In this document: piece by piece, positions 35,432 through 43,200 of the stretch
How the letters are laid out: the number at the start of each line of letters is the position of its first letter
Position numbering within the stretch: position 1 is the first letter of the stretch
DNA from: Fulvivirga sp. M361
GTDB taxonomy: Bacteria > Bacteroidota > Bacteroidia > Cytophagales > Cyclobacteriaceae
Assembly: GCF_007097395.1 (NCBI RefSeq)
Contig: NZ_VKDC01000003.1
Location: 186,001-250,000, forward strand
Length of the DNA: 64,000 nt
Direction of reading: 5' to 3'
Notes under the pieces: model-generated
Databases searched by the model: none
What the model was told of the DNA's origin: nothing
What the model saw: the letters and a program-made list of their open reading frames with translations, nothing else
Program-made: the position numbers and the translations under genes

Positions 35432-37593
35432 TTTTCGGACTGACGGTTTTGGACATTATTGTATTGGTGGTCTACTTTGGGGTCATCATATACATTGGTG
35501 TTCGGGCGAGTTTCAGGATCAATAATACAGAAGACTATTTCCTGGGGGGTAGAAAGTTTGGTAAGCTCACCAGTACCTTCGCCAGTTTTGGCCAGGCCAC
35601 TTCCGCTGATGGGCCGGCAGGAGTAGCTACCACCACGTTCAATAACGGGGCTGCAGGCATATGGAGTTCTTTGCTCATGCTTTTTGTTACTCCCTTGTTT
35701 TGGATCACCGCGCCGTGGCTCAGAAGGCTGCATATCCTTACCATGGGGGATTTCTACCTTGAAAGATATGGCTCAGGGAAGATGGCAGCCACCTATGCGC
35801 TGATCGGTTCTATTGGAATGATGGGATTATTGTCCGTAGGGTATATGGCGGTAACAAAAACGACTATGGCCATGATGGCTAAGCCTGCCACAGAACTCAC
35901 TATACAGGAACAGCAGGAGCTGCAAGATGCCAATGAGCTGGTACACCTGGAATCGTCCTCTATTGATCAGCTTTCCGGTGCTGAGATAGAAAGACTTGAA
36001 TTATTACGTAAAGAAAAACCGAGAGGGATCTTCTCCTATGCCAATGAAAACGTGCTCATCTGGTCGATCTGTCTGCTGGTAATGTCTTATACAGCATTAG
36101 GAGGTTTGGAGGCAGCGGTTTATACAGACATGTTGCAGGGCATATTTATTATTCTGCTATCTATTGTTTTGATACCGTTTGCCATGGAGGCTATTAACCT
36201 GCGATATGGCGGTTCAGGCGGTATGGGCGCACTTAAAAACTTACATGAAAACTTACCTGAAAGTATGTTTGAGGTGTTTGGATCACCCCAAACCATTGAT
36301 TTTACCTGGTATTTCATTTTAACAGTAGCCCTGGTATCAGGAATGACAGTGGTCACCCAGCCTAACCAATTGGTGACAGCCGGTGCTGCTAAAGATGAGT
36401 TTTCCGCCCGGGTCGGATTTGTTACCGGCACTTTTATGAAACGTATTGTTACCATTATGTGGGGGTTGCTGGGCCTGTGCGCTGTTCTTCTATATACCGG
36501 CAAGATCACCAACTCTGACCTGGTATGGGGTTATGCTACACGTGAATTACTTGGACCGCTTAATTTAGGGCTCATAGGCCTGATGCTGGCAAGCTTGATG
36601 GCTGCCCTTATGTCTACCGCCGATTGTCTGATGATCACGGTATCCGGGTTGATCGTTAAAAATTTGTATAAACCTTTTTTCAAGGTCGATTCTCACAGGC
36701 ATCTCGTGTGGGCCGGAAGGGTAGCGGGAGCATTGTTCCTGGTGGGTGGTGCTGTGATCACTACACAATTTGACAATATTTTGCAGGTCTTGAAGTTTAT
36801 CTGGGAGTTTTTCGTAGTATTTGCTGCCGCTTTTTGGCTTGGCCTGAAATGGAGGAAAGCCAACGTACATGGTGCCTGGTGGTCTATTTTGGGAGCGTTT
36901 TCATTGTTTTACCTGGTCCCGGTCATTACTGCATTAGTATTTCCAGGTATAAAAACCTCGGAACAGCTCCTTAAACTGACACAGCCCGAGCCTATCGTCA
37001 GGACCTATATCGCCAAACAAGTAGATGTAGATGTCCGTAACGAATTGATCGCCAAATCTTCTGCCAACCAAAATGGCGAGAGTGAAATACCACCATTGAT
37101 CCGGGTAGGGGAGAAATTCTCAAAAACATACACACTTCCGAAGAAATCTATTTTCTGGTCCAAAGGTATTACCCAGGATGCAGACGGATCATTTTATGGC
37201 CAGGGGTATCCTTACTTTGAATTGATATTTCTGGATGCGATCGGATTTGACCTGTCAAAGAACCCGTATGCACTTAACGAAACCATCCGAATGCTCATCA
37301 GGCTTGTTTTCCCATTTATACTTTTGATCATTGGGTCGCTGCTGTTAAAGGCCGACCAGGAAGAGCAGATAGGCCGATTTTATCATAAAATGAGGATTCG
37401 TGTAGCATCTGGGGAAACGCTTAAAATTGATCATGAAAAAGAAATGGAGGAAAATAATGTATTGTTGTTTCCCGGGTCAGATTGGGAATTTTATCGCTGG
37501 AACAGGCAAGACCTTATAGGTTTCGTGCTCGCCTGCGGTATGGTGGTAGCTATCATTGGCCTGTTGTATTTAGTGGTCACTATCGGAAGCTGA
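35428..37593 (+). CDS. Sodium/solute symporter, SSS family
   Basis: 721 residues, GTG start in a GTGA overlap with the GH28 stop. The N-terminus has LTVLDIIVLVVYFGVIIYIG and then the family signature DYFLGGRKFGKLTSTFASFG. About 13 membrane helices are seen. A middle loop (about 150-200) is charged, and a long periplasmic or cytosolic insert lies at about 510-600 with RTYIAKQVDVDVRNEL. The protein is longer than typical SSS proteins because of this insert and the C-terminal extension. Family members import myo-inositol, sugars, proline or sialic acid with sodium. With MIOX as the next gene, inositol or a glycosyl-inositol is the likely substrate; this rests on context only. Confidence 0.92.
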   Translation: MIFGLTVLDIIVLVVYFGVIIYIGVRASFRINNTEDYFLGGRKFGKLTSTFASFGQATSADGPAGVATTTFNNGAAGIWSSLLMLFVTPLFWITAPWLRRLHILTMGDFYLERYGSGKMAATYALIGSIGMMGLLSVGYMAVTKTTMAMMAKPATELTIQEQQELQDANELVHLESSSIDQLSGAEIERLELLRKEKPRGIFSYANENVLIWSICLLVMSYTALGGLEAAVYTDMLQGIFIILLSIVLIPFAMEAINLRYGGSGGMGALKNLHENLPESMFEVFGSPQTIDFTWYFILTVALVSGMTVVTQPNQLVTAGAAKDEFSARVGFVTGTFMKRIVTIMWGLLGLCAVLLYTGKITNSDLVWGYATRELLGPLNLGLIGLMLASLMAALMSTADCLMITVSGLIVKNLYKPFFKVDSHRHLVWAGRVAGALFLVGGAVITTQFDNILQVLKFIWEFFVVFAAAFWLGLKWRKANVHGAWWSILGAFSLFYLVPVITALVFPGIKTSEQLLKLTQPEPIVRTYIAKQVDVDVRNELIAKSSANQNGESEIPPLIRVGEKFSKTYTLPKKSIFWSKGITQDADGSFYGQGYPYFELIFLDAIGFDLSKNPYALNETIRMLIRLVFPFILLIIGSLLLKADQEEQIGRFYHKMRIRVASGETLKIDHEKEMEENNVLLFPGSDWEFYRWNRQDLIGFVLACGMVVAIIGLLYLVVTIGS

Positions 37594-37614
37594 ATATCTT
37601 AATGTAAACTAATT

Positions 37615-38481
37615 ATGGAGTTATCAAAGCAAGAGAAAAAGAAAGCCCATGATCTTATCGAGGAGTGGGAAGACGATGTCCTGAGAAGATACCCTGAGGA
37701 GCCCGTCAAGGAAAAAAGTGAATTCAGAAACTACGATGATCCTGCCCGCGATACGGTGAAGGAGTTTTATCGTACGAATCACCAGTATCAAACGTACGAT
37801 TTTGTATTACAGAAGGAAAAGGAGTTTTTGTCACTGGATAGAAAGCAAATGACATTATGGGAAGCGGTGGAGTACCTCAACACCATGGTAGATGATTCAG
37901 ACCCTGACATTGACCTGGACCAGACCCAGCACCTGCTACAAACCTCCGAAGCCATTCGTGCTGATGGCCACCCTGATTGGTTTATTCTCACAGGGTTCCT
38001 TCATGACCTGGGGAAAGTACTTTGTTTGTTTGGAGAACCCCAATGGGCGGTGGTTGGAGATACGTTCCCCGTAGGCTGCGCTTTTTCTGATAAGATCGTT
38101 TATCCCGGGTTTTTCAATGACAACCCGGACACTAAAAACGCACGTTTTAATACCAGGCTTGGGGTTTATAAAGAGCATTGCGGGCTGGATAATGTACATA
38201 TGTCCTGGGGGCATGATGAATACATCTATCATATCATGAAAGATCATCTGCCGGAAGAAGGGTTGTATATGTTACGTTATCATAGCTTTTATGCTCAACA
38301 TAGGGAAAGGGCCTATGACCACCTCATGAGCAGGCATGATCATGAAATGTTCAGGTGGGTAGATAAATTCAACCCATACGATCTATATACCAAAGCACCG
38401 GTAAAACCGGATGTGCAGGCATTAAGGCCCTATTACGAGGACCTGGCTGCGAAATTTTTACCGGATACACTCACATTTTAA
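37615..38481 (+). CDS. myo-Inositol oxygenase (MIOX)
   Basis: 288 residues, close to the 285 of the mammalian enzyme. MIOX uses a mixed-valent di-iron centre to cleave myo-inositol with O2, giving D-glucuronate in one step. The six iron ligands of the mouse enzyme map to His106, His130, Asp131 (GFLHDLGK), His200 (SWGHDEY), His223 (RYHSFY) and Asp256 (NPYDLY). The substrate-lid motif GDTFPVGCAFSDKIVYPG is intact. No signal peptide: cytosolic. It follows the symporter by 21 bases and precedes a phosphatase by one. The usual bacterial inositol route (IolG dehydrogenase and others) is not in the window, so this operon uses the oxygen-dependent route into uronate catabolism. Confidence 0.96.
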   Translation: MELSKQEKKKAHDLIEEWEDDVLRRYPEEPVKEKSEFRNYDDPARDTVKEFYRTNHQYQTYDFVLQKEKEFLSLDRKQMTLWEAVEYLNTMVDDSDPDIDLDQTQHLLQTSEAIRADGHPDWFILTGFLHDLGKVLCLFGEPQWAVVGDTFPVGCAFSDKIVYPGFFNDNPDTKNARFNTRLGVYKEHCGLDNVHMSWGHDEYIYHIMKDHLPEEGLYMLRYHSFYAQHRERAYDHLMSRHDHEMFRWVDKFNPYDLYTKAPVKPDVQALRPYYEDLAAKFLPDTLTF

Positions 38482-38482
38482 A

Positions 38483-39862
38483 GTGAAAAATACGGCTGCA
38501 TTCTTGTTGATAATGTTGTCTGTTGTGCTGGAAGTACAGGCCCAAACTCATGAAGACCGCTATCGGCCTACGGACTGGCCGGACCATGTCATTCTAAATT
38601 TGACAGAGGAGGGAAATGAAAGAACGATCACCTGGAGAACAGATACTTCAGCCGGACCACAGTCAGTACAGTGGCTGGTGGCGGATGCCTCTTCTAATCT
38701 GGAAGAAAAAGCAAAAACAGCCGCTGCTCATTCGGAAATGATACAGACGGAGGAGGTACTGGCGCAATACAGTACATATCACTTTAAAGGTCTGACGGCC
38801 GGAATAACTTATGCCTATCGTGTGGGAGCGAAAGAGCACTGGAGTGAGTGGTATCAGTTTAATATTCCCCACGAGGACCAGGCTTTCACCTTTCTTTATT
38901 TCGGTGATGCACAGAATGACATGCGTGACCTGTGGTCGCGTTGTATCCGAAAGGCCACTGACCTTTCAGAAGAAGTCGATTTCATGCTCCACGCCGGTGA
39001 TATGGTAGATTTTGCCAGTGCCAACCGGGAGTGGGGAGAGTGGTTCTTTGGGGGTGGATGGATGTTCGCCTCTACACCACAAGTGCCTGTGGCAGGTAAT
39101 CATGAGTATGTCAGGAAAAACGGGCAACCGGCTTTGAATCATTATTGGAGAGCTTCATTTACTGTTCCGTTAAATGGTCCGGCCGGGCTGGAGGAAACGG
39201 TTTATTACTTTGACTATGAAAATGTACGGTTTATTGTTCTTGACAGTCGCGATATGCTCATTGATGATGAGCATGCAAAGAGGCAGGCCCACTGGTTGGA
39301 AACATTATTGAAAAATAATGATCAAAAATGGACCATTATAAGTCACCATCACCCCATTTACTCTGCCCGGGCCAATCGAGGGGATTACAAAGTACGAGCC
39401 TGGCTGGAACCTCTATACGATAAATACGGTGTAGACTTGGTGCTACAGGGGCATCATCATTCTTTCGCCAGGGGGCGTGGCGAAAAGGAAGTAGGAAAAG
39501 AAATGTTTTCCGGTCCGGTCTATTACGTTTCTAACAGTGGCCCAAAAATGTATGACACCAATTTTGCCCCCTGGATGGAACGTGTAGGTACTGATGTGCA
39601 GCTATTTCACCAGGTCAAAGTGGTGGACAATACCATTGAAGTATTGACGTATCTGGTCAACGGGGAGCTTTACGATCATATCAAACTAACGAAACGAGCT
39701 AACGGGGATAAAGAATTTCATGAGATTGCCATAGAGGGTATAAAAGAACGGCTTGATTTTTCACATGCCAGTTATGGAGCGGACATTGACCTGGGAGAGG
39801 AAAATAGAAAGCGTTTCAAAAAAATGGCGGAGGAGTATCTGAGGAAAAGACAGAAGCGATAG
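38483..39862 (+). CDS. Purple-acid-phosphatase-like metallophosphoesterase, secreted
   Basis: 459 residues; GTG start one base after the MIOX stop. Signal peptide MKNTAAFLLIMLSVVLEVQAQ. A fibronectin-III-like N-domain (about 30-130; VILNLTEEGNERTITWRTDT) precedes the calcineurin-like domain with all metal motifs: FGDAQND, HAGDMVDF, VAGNHEY, ISHHHPIYS and QGHHHSFARG. The family hydrolyses phosphomonoesters, often inositol phosphates. It lies behind MIOX, with a PI-PLC in the neighbouring operon. Release of myo-inositol from inositol phosphate in the periplasm is therefore the likely job. The C-terminal 35 residues are charged and probably helical. Confidence 0.92.
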   Translation: MKNTAAFLLIMLSVVLEVQAQTHEDRYRPTDWPDHVILNLTEEGNERTITWRTDTSAGPQSVQWLVADASSNLEEKAKTAAAHSEMIQTEEVLAQYSTYHFKGLTAGITYAYRVGAKEHWSEWYQFNIPHEDQAFTFLYFGDAQNDMRDLWSRCIRKATDLSEEVDFMLHAGDMVDFASANREWGEWFFGGGWMFASTPQVPVAGNHEYVRKNGQPALNHYWRASFTVPLNGPAGLEETVYYFDYENVRFIVLDSRDMLIDDEHAKRQAHWLETLLKNNDQKWTIISHHHPIYSARANRGDYKVRAWLEPLYDKYGVDLVLQGHHHSFARGRGEKEVGKEMFSGPVYYVSNSGPKMYDTNFAPWMERVGTDVQLFHQVKVVDNTIEVLTYLVNGELYDHIKLTKRANGDKEFHEIAIEGIKERLDFSHASYGADIDLGEENRKRFKKMAEEYLRKRQKR

Positions 39863-40074
39863 TGTCAATCCAACGCCTGACTTTCCGCTCAAAAAGCAGT
39901 AGGCAAGCATCCAATCTCAACATCCAGCTACTAGCACCTAGCATCCAGTTACCAGCACCCAGCATCTAGCACCTAACTTCTCTACTCTTTGCTCTCTGCC
40001 CCAGGCTCTCCGCCCTCTGCCCCAGGCTCTCCGCCCTCTGCCCCAGGCTCTCCGCCCTCTGCCCCTGGCTCTCT
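39863..40074. repeat. Two different 21-bp tandem arrays in a short spacer
   Basis: First array: units 39921-39941 and 39942-39962 differ by three transitions and are followed by a partial third unit (39963-39976); they begin CATCCAG. Second array: units 40005-40025, 40026-40046 and 40047-40067, the first two identical, with partial copies at both ends (39991-40004, 40068-40074), GC-rich, starting GCTCTCCGCC. The second array touches the stop codon of the next gene. An ORF reading SAPGSPP repeats on the plus strand is an artefact of the repeat. The left part (39885-39925) resembles 45580-45615. Confidence 0.85.
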
Positions 40075-41300
40075 CATTCCATTCCTTCAAAGGCGGCTTT
40101 TAGCTTGTTGCTTTGTTCTAAAACATTATAGTTTTCCCAAAAGAGTGGGTCGTCTTTACCCAGGCTGGTGGCGAATAGCTGTTTGCTTTTGAAAGCGTCT
40201 TCTTTAGAAAATGGCTGTATATTTCTTTTCTTTAGATCAGTGGTGATAATATGAAGGCCCAGGTCCATTTGTTCTGTTGTCTGGGTGTATTCCATTAAAT
40301 AATCAAATCCAAGACTAAGTCTTACCTGGCTTAACGCCCATTCAGTTCCATACAGGTCATAGTCTAATACCGCCCGCATTGAAGTGGCCGTAACATAGAA
40401 GGCTGACCCTTTACCGTTTTTTACATTTTTGCGGTTTAGAATATCAATACCGGAAGGCGTCATCTCAAATTCAATACGGATCACCGCCCTGGAGTCTGTT
40501 TCAATATACATTCTGCCCTGGTGAAAAGATTTGGGGGAGTCTTTTCGCGGATTGAACGATATGATATAAACATCCATTCCATTGTAATTGGTGATATCAG
40601 TCAGCTCATAATGGAACAGGTTAATTTTTTTGTTGGATAAGAAATTGCGCCTTCTTTTGATGAAATCATAGGAATTGAATGCGGTAGGACCAGCCCTGAC
40701 AGCAGGGGGTTGCCTGGTTTTATCGCTTGCCAGCTTGCCGTCCCGTTTTCTTCCTTTAATGACCTTTACCTGGTCTTCTTTTATGCTTTTCTTGTCATAA
40801 CCTGTTTTATAAGTGCTGATCACACCTTCCAGGTAGCTGTAGTATTCATCACTGATCTTTACAGATTCATTGTAAAATCCGGTCAACTGTGTTGGGTTTC
40901 TGCCATAGTTGTCGGGTATTTTACGGATTACTTCTTTTAACAGTACTTCGGGGTTTATATCAGTAACTACCACTTCTTCGAGTATTTTGCTCTCCGGGAT
41001 AAGTATTACTTCAAGGAAACTGCTTTCAATGGATGGGACGGGGATCAACTGAGTCGTATAACCAATGGCGCTAATGGAGACGGTGTCGGTTTTTGACGAC
41101 ATCGGGATCTTGAAAGAAAACTCACCATCTTCATTCACTACAGTGCCTATCGACCGGTTTTTAAGCGTAACATGGCTGTAAGGAACAGGTTCTTCTGATG
41201 CTTTGTCATAGACTGTACCCCTTACCACTAAAAAATCTGTAGATTGGGCTTTTACTATTCCTAAATGACTTAGAAAAAATAAGACAAAAATATATCTCAT
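40074..41300 (-). CDS. CarboxypepD_reg-domain outer membrane or periplasmic protein
   Basis: 408 residues with signal peptide ending LGIVKAQ. A carboxypeptidase-D-regulatory-like domain (about 25-110) has VRGTVYDKASEEPVPYSHV and AIGYTTQLIP. LEEVVVTDINPEVLLKEVIR links it to a C-terminal part (about 130-400) that is beta-rich and resembles the DUF5686-like region common in Bacteroidota. That assignment is weak. The C-terminal residues (KLKAAFEGME) end at the tandem repeat, the repeat's partial unit overlapping the stop codon. The role is unknown; such proteins are often tied to the envelope. It is followed on the minus strand by other envelope genes. Confidence 0.75.
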   Translation of the reverse strand: MRYIFVLFFLSHLGIVKAQSTDFLVVRGTVYDKASEEPVPYSHVTLKNRSIGTVVNEDGEFSFKIPMSSKTDTVSISAIGYTTQLIPVPSIESSFLEVILIPESKILEEVVVTDINPEVLLKEVIRKIPDNYGRNPTQLTGFYNESVKISDEYYSYLEGVISTYKTGYDKKSIKEDQVKVIKGRKRDGKLASDKTRQPPAVRAGPTAFNSYDFIKRRRNFLSNKKINLFHYELTDITNYNGMDVYIISFNPRKDSPKSFHQGRMYIETDSRAVIRIEFEMTPSGIDILNRKNVKNGKGSAFYVTATSMRAVLDYDLYGTEWALSQVRLSLGFDYLMEYTQTTEQMDLGLHIITTDLKKRNIQPFSKEDAFKSKQLFATSLGKDDPLFWENYNVLEQSNKLKAAFEGME

Positions 41301-41350
41301 TAACTAAAGGGTTATGCAGTAAGGAATGTTGAATTCTGATCTTAAGACTA

Positions 41351-41773
41351 TTATTTACTACAGGTGGCCTGGAAATCTACCACCTCCGCATTTTCTTCAG
41401 ATTTGGCCCGTGTTACCATTGCCAGGGCAAGCTTTTCATCCTGGATCTTTTTTAGCGGGTCTTCGCCCGAATAGCTTTCGTCAACATTCTTTCGGATCCA
41501 TTTTTCCGCTTGCCTTAAGAGTTTCCTGTACTTTGGTGACTTTACACAACAGTCAATGACGAACATATTACTCACAACCCTTTTAGCTCCTTTATTTACC
41601 TTGGCATCCATCCATACATACCAGGTATCACTTTCGGCAGCAGTATCTGTGGATTGACTTCTCCCACTTGTAGCGCTACTTAAAAAAGTGATTATCATAA
41701 GTATTTGTAAGAAATACAAAGTTGAAAAACGTGAACTATAAAGTTTCAATACTGACATTAATTGGTTTTGCAT
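41351..41773 (-). CDS. Small secreted protein of unknown function
   Basis: 140 residues; Met 6 (MSVLKLYSSRFSTLYFLQILM) may be the true start, giving a signal peptide that ends near SGRSQ. The mature part is helical, with WYVWMDAKVNKGAKRVVSNM, a vicinal pair of cysteines (CC, about residue 75) and one near the C-terminus. I do not recognise a family. It lies between the CarboxypepD_reg gene and the T9SS hydrolase, all on one strand, with gaps of about 50 bases on each side, so it may be in the same transcript. Confidence 0.7.
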   Translation of the reverse strand: MQNQLMSVLKLYSSRFSTLYFLQILMIITFLSSATSGRSQSTDTAAESDTWYVWMDAKVNKGAKRVVSNMFVIDCCVKSPKYRKLLRQAEKWIRKNVDESYSGEDPLKKIQDEKLALAMVTRAKSEENAEVVDFQATCSK

Positions 41774-41830
41774 GGAGATGTGAATTTGCTATACGTTTGA
41801 AACGAAAAGAATAGCAACAGGTTTGATCAA

Positions 41831-43120
41831 TTATCTTTTAATTATCCGATGGGTAACCAAACGCTTATCTTGCACAACGGTAAGAATATAAATGCCTGGG
41901 CTTAATCCGCTGATGTCTATTTCTTTTGTTCTTGTCCATGTGTTCAAGGGTCGGCCTGCAAGATTAGTGATCTGTGTTTGATCCGGAACAGGCCCGGTGA
42001 TAGTAAGGGTTTTTGTGGCTGGTTGTGGGTATACTACCTGGTTATTTTCATTCGGTATCTCCGTCGCCGTGATCTGGCATTCCAATGACATTATTCTTGC
42101 CCATAGATCATTCAAAAAATTAACCGGTGCTAATTCCTGATCATCCTGTGCCCCTTGACGTATTAATATCATGCCATTTTGTGGTGAAATGCTAATGAAT
42201 TGACCCTGTGATCCGGCTGCCGTATAAGTGTCGTCCGGTGCATCCGGTGTAAGCGGCCCTGTTAAGGAAGTTGGGCTCTCAGGAGTGATATGAGATGCTT
42301 TTCCATTTAACCACCACAAATAACCATAAGAAGGGTTAAGCTCTTGCGAAGTGTTGATCATATCCTTGTAATAATCCATATCGGATAAGATAGGAGAGTC
42401 GTTCCATTGTCCCTCCGCTTGTACCATAAGGCCAAACCGTGCCATGTCCCTGGCGCGGCTTACAAAAAAACTATTAAAACCGGCTTTAACCCAGACCCCG
42501 GACATTCCTATTTTTTCCTTTATGTGCGAATTGGTAAAAAGATTGAGATTTTCGGCAGCTGCATTCTCAATCACATTTCTTAGCAGTGAATATGGGCCAT
42601 TATGATACACCCATCGGGTTCCTGCATCTGTTTTGTAAATAAGGCATTCTGGCGAAGAGCAAAAGAAGTCGGTTTCATCTACTCCCGAAGTCATGGTCAG
42701 TTGATTTCTAATGGTGATCTTAGCTTCTTGTGCCGGAGTTAAACTCGTCCAGGCTGCCCCAAGGTAGTCGGACGTTTTATCATTGATATCGAGCAGGTTT
42801 TCTGCCTGGGCTATTCCGGTTAAAACAGCCATCAGGCTCTTGCCGGCAGAAAACCAGAACCATACACTGTCCTGCGTATAATTTCCGAAATATTTCTCTA
42901 ATACGATCTTCCCGTCTTTGAGTAGCATAAAAGATTTACTCTGTTCCCGGGCCAGGTAATCGTACAACGCATCGATACTAGTCTCGCACCAGTTGAAAGA
43001 TGCAGGGTCGGTAGTTTCCCATACATCACTATTTAAAGGAGGGAAATAGAGTTCTTGAGGTTCCTGGGCATGGATAGAAAGTGTTAGTAAAGAAAACGTA
43101 AAAAAATAAAAATACTTCAT
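41831..43120 (-). CDS. Beta-lactamase-fold serine hydrolase exported by the type IX secretion system
   Basis: 429 residues. Signal peptide MKYFYFFTFSLLTLSIHAQ. The class-C/PBP-like domain (about 40-345) has the SxxK nucleophile as SAGK (within FWFSAGKSLMAVLTG) and the segment YHNGPYSLLRN for the second motif, with GYLWWLNGKAS in the last third. The C-terminal 80 residues are a T9SS type A sorting domain ending SGLSPGIYILTVVQDKRLV and HRIIKR, so the protein should be carried across the outer membrane. Substrates of such hydrolases range from peptides to esters and cannot be told here. Confidence 0.9.
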   Translation of the reverse strand: MKYFYFFTFSLLTLSIHAQEPQELYFPPLNSDVWETTDPASFNWCETSIDALYDYLAREQSKSFMLLKDGKIVLEKYFGNYTQDSVWFWFSAGKSLMAVLTGIAQAENLLDINDKTSDYLGAAWTSLTPAQEAKITIRNQLTMTSGVDETDFFCSSPECLIYKTDAGTRWVYHNGPYSLLRNVIENAAAENLNLFTNSHIKEKIGMSGVWVKAGFNSFFVSRARDMARFGLMVQAEGQWNDSPILSDMDYYKDMINTSQELNPSYGYLWWLNGKASHITPESPTSLTGPLTPDAPDDTYTAAGSQGQFISISPQNGMILIRQGAQDDQELAPVNFLNDLWARIMSLECQITATEIPNENNQVVYPQPATKTLTITGPVPDQTQITNLAGRPLNTWTRTKEIDISGLSPGIYILTVVQDKRLVTHRIIKR

Positions 43121-43200
43121 GGTTGATCAGTTCTACTCTTTAGACCATTGAGCGATCAAAAAGTTTAATGTTCCAGGAGTTCAGTGGGAAGTTAAGAGGG

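Noticed and set aside
39921-40067. CRISPR-like array
   Set aside because: Units are directly joined without spacers.
39989-40192. Plus-strand ORF with SAPGSPP repeats
   Set aside because: It is the translation of the 21-bp tandem repeat and runs antisense into the CarboxypepD_reg gene.
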